64,000 bases of DNA from Cryomorpha sp963748925 (GCA_963748925.1 CAVVKG010000008.1:124001-188000), one strand, 5' to 3'; counted from the stretch's first letter, positions 1 to 9,250 are shown. The notes: generated from the letters alone by a model not told the origin. Made by a program: numbers and translations.

Positions 1-736
1 CAGTACGATTTGATAAACCATAGGCCAAATCAACATTATCTTGTGATACCTCGTCTGGCGAAGCATAATCGGTACTTACATCATCAAGGTAGTCAGTAAA
101 GGTTGTTCTGTAACCAATTTCCCAGCCAAAACGATGAACTTTCTTATGTGTGAAATATAAACCAATACCGGCAGGAAGCGTAAATTGCCATAAATTGTAT
201 TCAATTCCTTCAGTTTGAAGAGGCTGAAGCTCAATAACCTCACCATTGTATTGATCAAGCGGACCAGAATACCGCACTTTAGGATTGTGCTTCATAACGC
301 CGGCACCAACAAATCCATAAATTCTAAAATCAGGATTGTAATAACCGCGACCACTCACATCATTGTCGTAGAAAAGAGTGAGCTCCATTCTTCCGGTCAA
401 TTCAATAATATTGTTTCTAAAACTTAGGTTACGCGCTACGCGAGCCGGATTTTTTGAGTTGGAATCGTTGCCTTTAATTTGGCCGTAATTAAGACCAACA
501 TTTACCGAAAGCTGAGGTGAAAATTTATATCGTGCAAAACCCCCAACAACATATTGTGTGCGGTTTAACTTCATGTCAAACACAAAATCTCTTCTCGTTT
601 CTTCTTGTCCACCTATCTCACCGAGGTAATTTGATGCTCCAAGATTCACCCCGAAGTCCCATCGGTACTGGGCTGTAAGAGATGAGCTTACACCTAAAAA
701 GATGGCGATAAAAATGAATATGTGCTTTTTTAGCAT
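1..736 (-). CDS. DUF6089-type outer-membrane beta-barrel protein, truncated by window start
   Basis: The reading frame starts at ATG 736 on the minus strand and stays open to base 1, so the C-terminus is missing (245 codons visible). It opens with a clear signal peptide (MLKKHIFIFIAIFLGVSSS, cleavage after LTAQ), then RWDFGVNLGASNYLGEIGG, which I recognise as the opening of the Bacteroidota DUF6089 family. The rest alternates hydrophobic and polar residues with many aromatic ends (FARYKFSPQLSVNVGLNYG; HRFGWEIGYRTTFTDYL), as in a small outer-membrane barrel. In related genomes this family often lies near undecaprenyl synthase and BamA genes; here that side is outside the window. The exact role is unknown. 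A TAnnTTTG box lies only 5 bases before the ATG. Family call is from memory of the N-terminal motif; barrel nature is inferred. Confidence 0.65.
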   Translation of the reverse strand, partial: MLKKHIFIFIAIFLGVSSSLTAQYRWDFGVNLGASNYLGEIGGQEETRRDFVFDMKLNRTQYVVGGFARYKFSPQLSVNVGLNYGQIKGNDSNSKNPARVARNLSFRNNIIELTGRMELTLFYDNDVSGRGYYNPDFRIYGFVGAGVMKHNPKVRYSGPLDQYNGEVIELQPLQTEGIEYNLWQFTLPAGIGLYFTHKKVHRFGWEIGYRTTFTDYLDDVSTDYASPDEVSQDNVDLAYGLSNRT

Positions 737-741
737 AGAGG

Positions 742-749
742 CAAATATA
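742..749 (-). promoter_or_regulatory. Bacteroidota -7 promoter box for the DUF6089 gene
   Basis: The minus strand reads TATATTTG, an exact match to the Bacteroidota -7 consensus TAnnTTTG. It ends 5 bases before ATG 736, so the transcript would have almost no leader. No TTG is seen at the usual -33 spacing, so the call rests on the -7 box and its position. Confidence 0.4.
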
Positions 750-1080
750 GAAAGTTATATGAAAAGAATAGTTAATGTCTGTCTATAAAGTCCTTTATCT
801 CCATTTTGCCTTTTCTGAAACCGGTAAATCTTCTGTATTCGACTCATTAGCTTAGAGTTTGTCTATGAATTCTCCAATCTGAATAGGGTCTTATTTAAAC
901 TAAAATTTGGTTGAAGATAAAAAATTGGATTTCATTGGTTAAAATAGCTTTTTGAATGAGTTAGGGTGTCACAGAATTGTTCGGATTGTAAACAAAATAG
1001 TTTTTTGATCTTGTATTACGATAGAAGGGGTGCCATAGGTTTCGAATATCTTTTTCGTTAATTCGCATCTTGTTTCAGCA
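750..1080. other. Intergenic region between divergent genes, no gene seen
   Basis: About 330 AT-rich bases between the DUF6089 gene (minus) and the nitronate monooxygenase gene (plus). Stops are frequent in all frames, and I see no tRNA-like fold, strong hairpin or second promoter box. It must hold the promoter of the rightward gene, but I cannot place it. Confidence 0.5.
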
Positions 1081-2037
1081 ATGACTTATTTTATGAATGA
1101 ACTTACATCTATCCTCAATACCAAATATCCTATAATACAAGCTGGTATGGTTTGGTGCAGTGGCTGGAAGCTTGCTCGCGCTTGTTCTGAGAATGGTATT
1201 CTGGGTGTTATTGGTTCTGGTTCGATGTATCCCGAAGTGCTTGATATGCACCTTTCGAAATACAAAGCGTCATGCGATAAGCCTTTTGCGGTAAACTTGC
1301 CACTGCTTTATCCGGAAATAGGCGCGCATTTGGAGAGTATTTTAAAACACAGAGTTCCGATTGTGATTACATCGGCCGGCTCGCCTGCAAAATATACGGA
1401 TGCTTTGAAAGCGAAAGGCATCAAAGTAATTCATGTGGTGAGTAGTGCTAAATTTGCCGTGAAGGCAGAAAACGCAGGAGTTGACGCCGTAATTTGTGAG
1501 GGCTTTGAGGCCGGTGATCACAACGGGCGTGAAGAAACCACTACCTTTTGCCTTATTCCTGAAGTACGCAGAGCGGTAAAAATACCTATTATCGCCGCTG
1601 GTGGAATTGCCAGCGGAAAGGCGATTCTGGCCGCCCGTGTTTTAGGTGCCGATGGTGTTCAAATAGGCACCCGATTTGCCGCAGCAAGAGAAAGTTCGGC
1701 TCATCAGATTTACAAAGAACGTGTTGTGGCGGCCAAAGAGGGCGATACGGTGCTTACTTTAAAAGAGCTGGCACCGGTAAGGTTAATCAAGAATGCTTTT
1801 TACGACCAGGTATTGGAAGGTTATAAAAAAGGCTACACACCTTTAGAATTGAGTGGCTTGCTGGGCAAAGGAAGAGCGAAAAAAGGAATATTTGAAGGCG
1901 ATATGGTAGAGGGCGAGTTAGAAATCGGGCAAGTTGCATCGATGGTGGATAAAATAGAATCATGCAAAGACATAATCGATGATTTAGTGAGTGAATACCA
2001 AAGGGAAATAGAGAAGACAAAGCATTTAAGTTTTTGA
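1081..2037 (+). CDS. Nitronate monooxygenase / FabK-like FMN enzyme
   Basis: A 318-residue TIM-barrel flavoprotein of the 2-nitropropane dioxygenase family, which oxidises alkyl nitronates using FMN; FabK-type enoyl-ACP reductases share the fold. Visible marks are the N-terminal KYPIIQAGMVWCSG, the FMN-site segment EGFEAGDHNG near residue 140, and the phosphate-binding stretch AAGGIASGKAILAARVLGAD followed by GVQIGTRFAA. The EG-EAG-H-G motif fits both activities, so substrate is uncertain. ATG 1081 gives the full N-terminus; a second ATG at 1093 would remove four residues. No signal peptide, so cytosolic. It ends 9 bases before an M16 peptidase gene and is probably co-transcribed with it, without an obvious functional link. 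Confidence 0.8.
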   Translation: MTYFMNELTSILNTKYPIIQAGMVWCSGWKLARACSENGILGVIGSGSMYPEVLDMHLSKYKASCDKPFAVNLPLLYPEIGAHLESILKHRVPIVITSAGSPAKYTDALKAKGIKVIHVVSSAKFAVKAENAGVDAVICEGFEAGDHNGREETTTFCLIPEVRRAVKIPIIAAGGIASGKAILAARVLGADGVQIGTRFAAARESSAHQIYKERVVAAKEGDTVLTLKELAPVRLIKNAFYDQVLEGYKKGYTPLELSGLLGKGRAKKGIFEGDMVEGELEIGQVASMVDKIESCKDIIDDLVSEYQREIEKTKHLSF

Positions 2038-2046
2038 AAAAATAAA

Positions 2047-3291
2047 ATGATAGATTTTAAACGATATACACTTGAAAATGGCCTTAGGCTAATTGTACAT
2101 ACGGATAGGAGCACTCCCATTGTAGCCGTAAACACACTATACGATGTGGGTGCCAGAGATGAAGATCCCAATAAGTCAGGTTTTGCTCATCTCTTTGAGC
2201 ACCTGATGTTTGGCGGAAGCCTAAACATACCCAATTTTGACAACCCGCTGCAAAGGGTAGGGGGAAACAACAATGCTTTTACCAATAACGACTATACAAA
2301 CTATTACATCACAGTTCCGGTAGAGAATATTGAAACGGCTTTTTGGCTGGAGTCTGATAGAATGTTGAGTCTCGCCTTCACCCCAGAGAGCCTTGAAGTG
2401 CAGCGAAAAGTAGTTATAGAAGAGTTTAAACAGCGGTATTTAAATCAACCGTATGGCGATGCCTGGCTGCATTTGCGCCCAATGGCTTTTAAGAAACATC
2501 CTTATCAATGGGCTACTATAGGGAAATCTATTGACCATATTGAAGATGCTACACTTGAAGATGTGAAAGCCTTTTTTAAGCGGCATTACCATCCCGGAAA
2601 TGCTGTGCTTGTTGTAGCTGGAAATATTGAGGCAGAGAGGGCTTACGAACTGGTGCAGAAGTGGTATGGTGATATTCCGGCAATTAAAAAGGAAGGTCGC
2701 AATTTGCCATTGGAATCCGAGGAGAAGGTTTATGAATGCGAAACGCTGATGAGGCCGGTACCCCAAAATGCACTTTACATGGCCTGGCCGATGCCTGATA
2801 GGTTTTCTCCCGATTATTATTCTGCCGACCTTATAACAGACGTTTTGTCGCAGGGAAAATCAGCGCGATTTTATCAAAATATTGTCCGAAAAGGGGAGCT
2901 GTTTACATCGCTTTCCAGCTACATTCTCGGTAGTCTTGATCCCGGCCTTCTCCTGGTTAGCGGGATGGTAACCGAGAATACTCCGTTTGAAGATGCTAAA
3001 GCAGCAGTGCTCAACGAAGTGAAAAAACTAATTGAAGAAGGGCCTTCAGAAACAGAACTTGAAAAAGTAAAAAATAAACTTGAGACTGGTCATTTGCTTT
3101 CTGAATCGAATGTGCTAAGCAAGGCTATGAGTCTGGCATACTTTGAGTTGCTCGGCGATGCCGGTAAGGTAAATGAAGAGATGAGAAAATATAGAAATGT
3201 ATCAGTTAAAGATATACAGCGGGTGGCATCATCCATTTTTAAAGATGACGCTTTGAAAGAACTCCGCTATCAAAAAATCGAGAAACCATGA
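2047..3291 (+). CDS. M16 family zinc metallopeptidase, catalytic subunit
   Basis: A 414-residue pitrilysin/insulinase-family peptidase. The inverted zinc motif HxxEH is present as HLFEH (His48, Glu51, His52), and the distal zinc ligand is expected in VVIEEF (Glu125 or Glu126). An N-terminal catalytic half is followed by a C-terminal M16C half. There is no signal peptide, and the mature-like start (MIDFKRYTLENGLRLIV) suggests a cytosolic or periplasm-facing enzyme whose export cannot be read from sequence. It overlaps the next M16 gene by 4 bases; together they look like the catalytic and non-catalytic halves of a heterodimer, as in bacterial and mitochondrial processing-peptidase-like pairs. 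Substrate unknown. Confidence 0.9.
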   Translation: MIDFKRYTLENGLRLIVHTDRSTPIVAVNTLYDVGARDEDPNKSGFAHLFEHLMFGGSLNIPNFDNPLQRVGGNNNAFTNNDYTNYYITVPVENIETAFWLESDRMLSLAFTPESLEVQRKVVIEEFKQRYLNQPYGDAWLHLRPMAFKKHPYQWATIGKSIDHIEDATLEDVKAFFKRHYHPGNAVLVVAGNIEAERAYELVQKWYGDIPAIKKEGRNLPLESEEKVYECETLMRPVPQNALYMAWPMPDRFSPDYYSADLITDVLSQGKSARFYQNIVRKGELFTSLSSYILGSLDPGLLLVSGMVTENTPFEDAKAAVLNEVKKLIEEGPSETELEKVKNKLETGHLLSESNVLSKAMSLAYFELLGDAGKVNEEMRKYRNVSVKDIQRVASSIFKDDALKELRYQKIEKP

Positions 3292-4574
3292 TTTTAGATA
3301 GAAAAAAAGCACCTGAGCGAACAGCGGCTGCTTCCACTCCACCCTTAAATTCTAACCCTATTGAGTTGGCAGGTGGCTTGAAATGCTACACAGTCGAAGG
3401 CGGCACCGAGGAGATTATTAAAATTGATTTGATTTTTAAGGCGGGCACACGATTTGAGAAAAAGCCATTGGTATCAAGCATTTGTAATAACACACTTAAG
3501 GAAGGTACAGCACTTTTTTCATCAGAAGAAATAGCCGAAACGGTTGATTTTTATGGAGCTCAAATTGCTACCGGACTTTCTAAAGATCGTGCTGAGGTTA
3601 CGCTGCTTTGTCAAAATAAACACCTCGATAAGCTCGTCGATATTTTCACAGATGTTTTTATGGCTCCCACATTTCCTGAAAATGAAATAGACCAGTACAA
3701 AAAACGTTCGCGGAGCAAGCTGGCGGTAAATCTGGATAAGGTGGAGTTTAAGTGCAGGCTGCTTTTCAGCGAATTAATGTTCCCCAATTCAAACTACCGT
3801 GAGTTGTATGACCTTTCTTATTATGATGCGATTAGCCGGGAGGATTTAGAAGATTTTTTCTCGGCACATTTTGATTTGGCGGAAGCCTACTGCGTAATAA
3901 GCGGAAAAGATACGGCTCAGGCAGCGCAGATTTTGGACGATTCAATAGCAAAGAAAAGGAAGGATTCCGGCCGGTCGACCAACTACAACGCGGACGCGAA
4001 TTGGAATTATTCGCAGAGTGAAAAATGGATAAAAAAAGAAGGAGCCGTACAAACAGCTATTCGCATGGGGGCGCCTGCTTTGAACCGAAATCATGTCGAT
4101 TACCCTGCTCTTTATCTTGCCAACGTTGCGCTTGGTGGGTACTTTGGATCCAGGCTTATGCAGAATATCCGTGAAGAAAAGGGCTATACTTATGGAATTG
4201 GTTCGGCAATTAATGTGCTCGAACAGGCTTCATATCTAAGTATTTCTACTCAGGTAGGCGCTGAGTTTACACGGGCCACAATTGATGAAATCAAAAAAGA
4301 ACTTCATACTATCTCTACTCAAAATTTGGCGGCCGACGAGCTGGAATTGATTCAACACTATATCGCTGGTAACCTGCTGAAGCGTTTTGATGGTCCCTTT
4401 TCAACTTCAGACAGGCTTAAAGCTGTTTTAAATAATGGCTTGAGTGCTGATTGGTATACGAATTTTTCAAAGACTATATTTGATTTGGATGCTGAGCAAG
4501 TGCGAAAGGTTGCAGGTAAGTATCTTAATCCTGAATTGTTTACCATTGCCGTAGCCGGCGAGTGGGAGGACTGA
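3288..4574 (+). CDS. M16 family peptidase-like protein, non-catalytic partner
   Basis: A 428-residue M16 homologue starting at ATG 3288, four bases inside the end of the upstream catalytic gene, which points to translational coupling. The place where HxxEH should stand reads VSSICNNTLKEG, so zinc binding is lost. The C-terminal half keeps the Arg/Tyr pair motif (NIREEKGYTYGIGS) that helps hold substrate in non-catalytic M16 subunits. By analogy with alpha/beta processing-peptidase pairs it should shape the chamber for the upstream subunit. No signal peptide is visible. The gene is followed by a strong terminator, which closes this three-gene unit. Confidence 0.87.
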   Translation: MILDRKKAPERTAAASTPPLNSNPIELAGGLKCYTVEGGTEEIIKIDLIFKAGTRFEKKPLVSSICNNTLKEGTALFSSEEIAETVDFYGAQIATGLSKDRAEVTLLCQNKHLDKLVDIFTDVFMAPTFPENEIDQYKKRSRSKLAVNLDKVEFKCRLLFSELMFPNSNYRELYDLSYYDAISREDLEDFFSAHFDLAEAYCVISGKDTAQAAQILDDSIAKKRKDSGRSTNYNADANWNYSQSEKWIKKEGAVQTAIRMGAPALNRNHVDYPALYLANVALGGYFGSRLMQNIREEKGYTYGIGSAINVLEQASYLSISTQVGAEFTRATIDEIKKELHTISTQNLAADELELIQHYIAGNLLKRFDGPFSTSDRLKAVLNNGLSADWYTNFSKTIFDLDAEQVRKVAGKYLNPELFTIAVAGEWED

Positions 4575-4600
4575 GAATTTTACGGGAATTGCAAAAAATT

Positions 4601-4632
4601 AAAACCCCGACAAAATATTTTGTCGGGGTTTT
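4601..4632. terminator. Bidirectional intrinsic terminator, perfect palindrome
   Basis: A perfect 16+16 base inverted repeat: left arm AAAACCCCGACAAAAT, right arm its exact complement. GC-rich stem ends are flanked by A and T runs, so it works in both directions. It sits between converging genes that end at 4574 (plus) and 4703 (minus). Confidence 0.9.
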
Positions 4633-4702
4633 ATCTTTTAGGTTAATTATCCTTATTGCCTCGGTATTTATGGCAAAAGGTTATCATGATTGGTATATTT
4701 CA

Positions 4703-7700
4703 CTAGCGTGCAATCATAAACTTACTCATTACTACTTCATTTGCAGTAGTCAATTTGTAAATATAGATTCCATTAGGAAGGTCTCCGCTATTGAAGTCAA
4801 TGCGGTATTCCAACCCTTCTTCCGCTACCTGATTGTAAAGGGTAGCTATACTTCTTCCATTCATATCAAACACTTCAAGTGTGGCCCGACCGGTAATGTT
4901 CGTTTCGAACACGACTTGTGATTGACCAATTGTAGGGTTTGGATAAGATTGAAGATGGCTTTCATTTATTACATCACTTCCTGCTGGAGTTGGAGGAACA
5001 ATAACATTGTCCATGCAGCCACTAGCCATGTCACCATCAAATAATGGGAAAGGATTGCCTGAGTCATCTACTGAATTCAGAACAGCACCCGGTACGCCAG
5101 CGGCGTCATAGATGTGGAAATTCAATGAATTATCTCCCTCTGCCATAATTGATCCGCCCGTTTCATAAACGGCAGCTCCGTTAATTGAAGAAGACACATC
5201 ATAGAGAAACACAGCTATTCCTGAAGAGATGTCGTATACTTTTGATGGTCCGTTGTCATCTCTTTTTACAAGTAATAGTTCACCGGTGTCAGTACTAATC
5301 AAATCACCCCCTTGTACCGGCATATTGTTTGCGAAGAGCGTTTTAACTCCCGTTGCAGGATCTACTGTATAAACCTGGTCGCTGTTGGCATTACCCACAT
5401 AGATTAGTCCATCGGCTTTATGCCATACGAGTGCATATGTGCTATTCAATCCTGAAAGTGGTGCTGAGTTCAACAACACTCCCGCCGAATTGAAGGTTCG
5501 TATACTTCCGCCGTTATTTTGCACGACGTAGATATTTCCGTTCGTTTCACTAATCGCGATGTGTCCGCTAAATCCGGCATTGAAGAGGTAAGTAAGCTCA
5601 AAGTCCCCACCATTTACCAATCCGCCGTAAACATTCCCTTGTGGAACTCCCGGATGATTATCTGCTATATAGTAGTATACAAAGTCTTGGCAACCTTCTT
5701 CGCCTTGGTCATCATCGGCACATCCTGCAGTCATGTCTCCATTAAGCAAGGTGAAAGGCGCTCCACCTAGTTTTGCTGCGTAGGTATTCAAGGTATTTCC
5801 GTTAGCAGCGTCAACTTCAACAAAATTTGAGGTTCCGTTGCTGGAAACGATCAATCCGGCATTATTATTGGCCTGAGCCAAACCTGTTACAGAGACCGGT
5901 ACATTTCCTAACAATACAGGTACACCAGCTACAAATTTATGGAGCGAGTTGCCTGTTCTGGAAGCTAAATACAGCTCATTGTTTTTCAAGGCAAGGTCAC
6001 CACCAGAAACGGGTGCATTCGCGTAAAAAACATGAGCGCCTGTATTTAGGTCTACCTGGAAAACTTTATCCTGATTGTCTGACCCTACATAAAGATAACC
6101 ATCACTATCATTGTAAACAGTTGCAGTGAGCTGAGTTAATCCAGCCGCGAGCGGTAAGTCACCCTGGAAGGCGTTTGCCGTTGGGTCGTAGAAACGTACA
6201 AATGAGCCACTTTTATTTACAAAATAAATAAGATCGGCCATCGCATTGTATGCTATGTGCGCTTCAAAAGGAACGTTTGTAAGGAAGGTAAGGTTTGCGT
6301 CGCTTCCGCTAAATGACACCTCATAAAGATCAGAACCTGCTACCCCTGCTCCATGGTGCACATAGTATGTAGAGAAAGCCTGGCAGTCGCCTGGAACCTC
6401 ATCAGGAGGCATACAACCTGAAGTCATATCACCAAAATTGGTGACGTGTGGATTCCCATTTAAGCGAACGTCAAAGCTACCAAGTGGTGCTCCCGAAACA
6501 TCGTGAACAAGAAATTGATCAAAACCAACATGAGACGAGATTAAGTCATCATTATCAGTAAGTGCCAATCCCGTAACCTTGTATTGGTTATTGAGGGTGG
6601 CAAGAAATTGATCGGATGCCGGCTGCGTGTTATTAAGAAACAGACCGAATGAAGAAGCCAAATACAACGCACCGTTTGAGTCAAATTCAATATCACCTCC
6701 ACTAATTGGTGAGTAGGTATCATAAGAAGAAACCATGAATGAATTGAGATCTACGCTGTACAATTGATCTTGAGATTCGCTACCAATAACGAGTTTGTCG
6801 TCTGGTGCTATGGTAGCTGTAACAACACCGGGAATATTCATGGATAATAAATTCCATGGTCCCAAAACGGGTACAGCTGCAGTTGGATCAAGCAAGCTGA
6901 CTGCACCATCGCTTTTTCTTACCAGATAGAGAAGTTTTGTAGATTCGCCGAAAGCGATATGTACTTCTTCATCACTGATTGCCAGTAAGCTCAGGTCTGC
7001 AAAGTTTCCATTTAGAGTTACTTCATAAATATCTGTTACGCCATTATTAGCTATATCAGCAAAATAATATCTCCAGTCATTGCAGCCGGGTCCCGGTTGC
7101 AGTGGGAGGCATAAACACTCCGGACTTACAACTCCCATGGCATTTAGTACTACTCCGTTCTCTGCTGCGAGCTCACATGGATCGCCAATATTTAGGCCTA
7201 ATTCCGGGCAGTCAACTTGTGGTGGTGTACCGGCGCAAACACAGTTTTCAGAAATGATATCATTTTCGGTGTTCTCGTCACCATCATCACACGAATCGCC
7301 AACATTTAATCCCAACTCCGGGCAGTCAACTTCAAGCGACGTGCCTTCACATTCGCATTCGGCTGTAATCATATCGTTTTCAGTGTTCTCATTCCCGTCA
7401 TCGCATGAATCACCGATATATGCCTCCAATTCTTCACAATCGTAGCATGGATTAATGATTAAAGTGAGTGACTCTGATTGATCAAAACATCCGTCAGAAG
7501 TTAAATCTTCAATATTACCATTCAAGCCTATGAGGTTTCCTGAATAGCTTACGCCATAAACGCTGTAATCTCCAATGTTAAATCCTTCAAGGTTTAAGCT
7601 GCTCGATGTTGTGCTATATACAATGTCTCCGGCTTCATCAGTTACAATATATGCATAAGAGTCATTATCACCTTCACCACTGTTGCTCATAGCAACAGAA

Positions 7701-8581
7701 GAGGGCAAATCGTTTATGCAGTATTCAAGTACATTGGCATCAGAATCAACATAGCTTATTCCTCCGGCATCGCAATTTACAGCAACAAAACTGTTTCCCT
7801 CCAGAAACACTCCAGAATCTAATACGCCGTCTCCCGCGTCAGCTAATGCTAATTTCAGGGTGTAAGTTGTACCCGGTACAACATTAATTACTGCAGAAAG
7901 TGTCACCGTATATCCGTCGTATTCGATGTTGGTACCTTCAAAATTGTCGATATAGAATGAACTGTTTGCCAGTTGATCTTCGGTGCAGTTTAGCATGCTT
8001 CCGCTGCTCCCCACACTTCCGTTATTTACATTATTAATAGAAACCGGTACAGGAGGATCAGTTCCTGGTAGTAAAGCAATATTTTGGTTAGAGTATGTTC
8101 CACCATCTACATAAAATGCAAAAACATCGTTGTAGCTTGAGCACACCCATTCATTGTATTCTTCAGATCCAAATACATAAGTAAACTCTATAGATGAAGC
8201 ATCTGGTATAAATTCTATTTCCAGTATGCAGGCATCTTGAGTTAGAAATGGCGCTGCTACTAAATCCAAATCGGGATCTCCGGGTTGGCTATTGCTTGAA
8301 GTCGTTCCTTCTGAGTCATTAGGACCTATTGCATTGGTTGCTTGCCCTGAGGTAAGAATAATTCCCTCGCTTATACCAAAATCTCCTCCGTTAAATAATC
8401 CAGCAGCGTTCTCGTCGCCGATGTAGGTTGCGCTTACTATGGTTATTCCACTTTCAGAACCTATTAGGGCGTTTGCTAATACAGTAGCGTCACTTTCGGT
8501 AGTTACGCTTATTTGACTAAAGGCCAATGAAGATGCTAGTAAGCAACTTATTGCCATTAAATAATTTTTAAGGTTTTTCAT
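4703..8581 (-). CDS. Large T9SS-secreted protein: choice-of-anchor L domain, triplicated propeller-like module, type A sorting domain
   Basis: A 1292-residue secreted protein. Residues 1-22 form a signal peptide ending SLAFSQ. Residues 23 to about 270 match the choice-of-anchor L domain (ATVLANALIG, FVFGSEEYNEWV-like segment, LKLALADAGDGVLDSGVFLE). Around 380-500 lie three short Cys-rich repeats of the form GDSCDDGNENTEND plus a Cys-x-Cys end. Then come three modules of about 230 residues starting near 501, 730 and 963; each begins Cys-x-x-aromatic, has a central VxGGDL/ISGGDI segment, and ends GDMxSGC or GDMTAGC. The C-terminus (about 1205-1292) is a type A sorting domain: SYPNPT, LEVFDMNGR, PNGIYIYKL, ending MSKFMIAR. 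It should cross the outer membrane by the T9SS and be surface-attached or released. A small secreted-protein gene lies 8 bases upstream. Function is not known; a binding or adhesive role is inferred. Confidence 0.85.
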   Translation of the reverse strand: MKNLKNYLMAISCLLASSLAFSQISVTTESDATVLANALIGSESGITIVSATYIGDENAAGLFNGGDFGISEGIILTSGQATNAIGPNDSEGTTSSNSQPGDPDLDLVAAPFLTQDACILEIEFIPDASSIEFTYVFGSEEYNEWVCSSYNDVFAFYVDGGTYSNQNIALLPGTDPPVPVSINNVNNGSVGSSGSMLNCTEDQLANSSFYIDNFEGTNIEYDGYTVTLSAVINVVPGTTYTLKLALADAGDGVLDSGVFLEGNSFVAVNCDAGGISYVDSDANVLEYCINDLPSSVAMSNSGEGDNDSYAYIVTDEAGDIVYSTTSSSLNLEGFNIGDYSVYGVSYSGNLIGLNGNIEDLTSDGCFDQSESLTLIINPCYDCEELEAYIGDSCDDGNENTENDMITAECECEGTSLEVDCPELGLNVGDSCDDGDENTENDIISENCVCAGTPPQVDCPELGLNIGDPCELAAENGVVLNAMGVVSPECLCLPLQPGPGCNDWRYYFADIANNGVTDIYEVTLNGNFADLSLLAISDEEVHIAFGESTKLLYLVRKSDGAVSLLDPTAAVPVLGPWNLLSMNIPGVVTATIAPDDKLVIGSESQDQLYSVDLNSFMVSSYDTYSPISGGDIEFDSNGALYLASSFGLFLNNTQPASDQFLATLNNQYKVTGLALTDNDDLISSHVGFDQFLVHDVSGAPLGSFDVRLNGNPHVTNFGDMTSGCMPPDEVPGDCQAFSTYYVHHGAGVAGSDLYEVSFSGSDANLTFLTNVPFEAHIAYNAMADLIYFVNKSGSFVRFYDPTANAFQGDLPLAAGLTQLTATVYNDSDGYLYVGSDNQDKVFQVDLNTGAHVFYANAPVSGGDLALKNNELYLASRTGNSLHKFVAGVPVLLGNVPVSVTGLAQANNNAGLIVSSNGTSNFVEVDAANGNTLNTYAAKLGGAPFTLLNGDMTAGCADDDQGEEGCQDFVYYYIADNHPGVPQGNVYGGLVNGGDFELTYLFNAGFSGHIAISETNGNIYVVQNNGGSIRTFNSAGVLLNSAPLSGLNSTYALVWHKADGLIYVGNANSDQVYTVDPATGVKTLFANNMPVQGGDLISTDTGELLLVKRDDNGPSKVYDISSGIAVFLYDVSSSINGAAVYETGGSIMAEGDNSLNFHIYDAAGVPGAVLNSVDDSGNPFPLFDGDMASGCMDNVIVPPTPAGSDVINESHLQSYPNPTIGQSQVVFETNITGRATLEVFDMNGRSIATLYNQVAEEGLEYRIDFNSGDLPNGIYIYKLTTANEVVMSKFMIAR

Positions 8582-8589
8582 GGCTTTGG

Positions 8590-8964
8590 TTATTTAGTTA
8601 GTTGCTGACTGGCCTTTACTGAATTATCTTTCAGCTTATGCTCTTGAAAATGAGCGTTCCAGTCTTCTTTAGTCCAGTTGGGACGTTGTTTTACCTGAAG
8701 GTAAATCAGAATAATGTCGTTTTGCAGAGATGGCCTGAACGAAACAAATTCAGAATTCTTACTTGCAAAATAATCAATAGCATCTTGCTCAGTAGCAAAA
8801 TTAAAATTGGATGCATCCAGAGCATATTGACTCTGAAGAGGTTGGTCGGTACTTAGAATCAGCGCTCCTGTTTTTGAGAGGGTTGAAGTACCGGGTTGGG
8901 CGCTTAGCGCAGTGGTCATAGCCAAAAACGCAATCAGAGCCATTAATTGGTTAAGTGTTTTCAT
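8590..8964 (-). CDS. Small secreted protein of unknown function
   Basis: A 124-residue protein I do not recognise. It starts with a signal peptide (MKTLNQLMALIAFLAMTTAL, cleavage after SAQ), followed by about 100 polar residues with a helix-turn pattern (SNFNFATEQDAIDYFASK; KEDWNAHFQEHKLKDNS) and no cysteines. There is no T9SS sorting domain, so it should stay in the periplasm or be released another way. It is the first gene of a two-gene unit, 8 bases ahead of the large T9SS protein, so a helper or partner role for that protein is a reasonable guess and nothing more. The 350 bases upstream contain direct repeats and a palindrome. Confidence 0.7.
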   Translation of the reverse strand: MKTLNQLMALIAFLAMTTALSAQPGTSTLSKTGALILSTDQPLQSQYALDASNFNFATEQDAIDYFASKNSEFVSFRPSLQNDIILIYLQVKQRPNWTKEDWNAHFQEHKLKDNSVKASQQLTK

Positions 8965-9010
8965 TGTGAGGTATTTTAATTGGTTAAAAAATTGTGAAAA
9001 GGTGAAATCT

Positions 9011-9040
9011 TGTCTGTACTTTTTGTCTGTACTTTTTGTC
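9011..9040. repeat. Short tandem repeat upstream of the secreted-protein operon
   Basis: TGTCTGTACTTTT occurs twice head to tail (9011-9023, 9024-9036), followed by a third start TGTC. It lies 47-76 bases ahead of ATG 8964 in the promoter zone, so it could be a tandem protein-binding site. The whole gap 8965-9315 otherwise shows no gene. Confidence 0.6.
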
Positions 9041-9234
9041 GGATTGAATTGAGTTTAAATTGAATGAATGTTTGAAATTAATAATTTAATCGGGTTATAA
9101 CAAGAATTCGTCGGGTAAAATTCGATTTATAGCGAATATTAGTAGGTTTTCGACAAAGACTTTGGAACCAACTATGAGAAATTATCGACTTTTATGGATT
9201 TTAAAAAACGATAAATAAATTGGTAATGGACACA

Positions 9235-9250
9235 TGCTATTTAAATAGCA
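9235..9250. repeat. 16-bp perfect palindrome in the 8965-9315 intergenic region
   Basis: TGCTATTTAAATAGCA is a perfect inverted repeat without a loop and without an adjoining T-run, so it is a poor terminator and could be a dimeric operator. It lies between the start of the secreted-protein unit and the 3' end of the yihY-like gene. Confidence 0.4.

Noticed and set aside
1081..2037. FabK enoyl-ACP reductase as the main call
   Set aside because: Motifs fit both families; there are no fatty-acid synthesis neighbours, so the broader nitronate monooxygenase call is safer.
9011..9040. Tandem repeat considered as a small CRISPR array
   Set aside because: Units of 13 bases follow each other without spacers and there are no cas genes.
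9235..9250. The 16-base palindrome as terminator of the yihY-like gene
   Set aside because: There is no GC-rich stem and no T-run on the minus strand after it.
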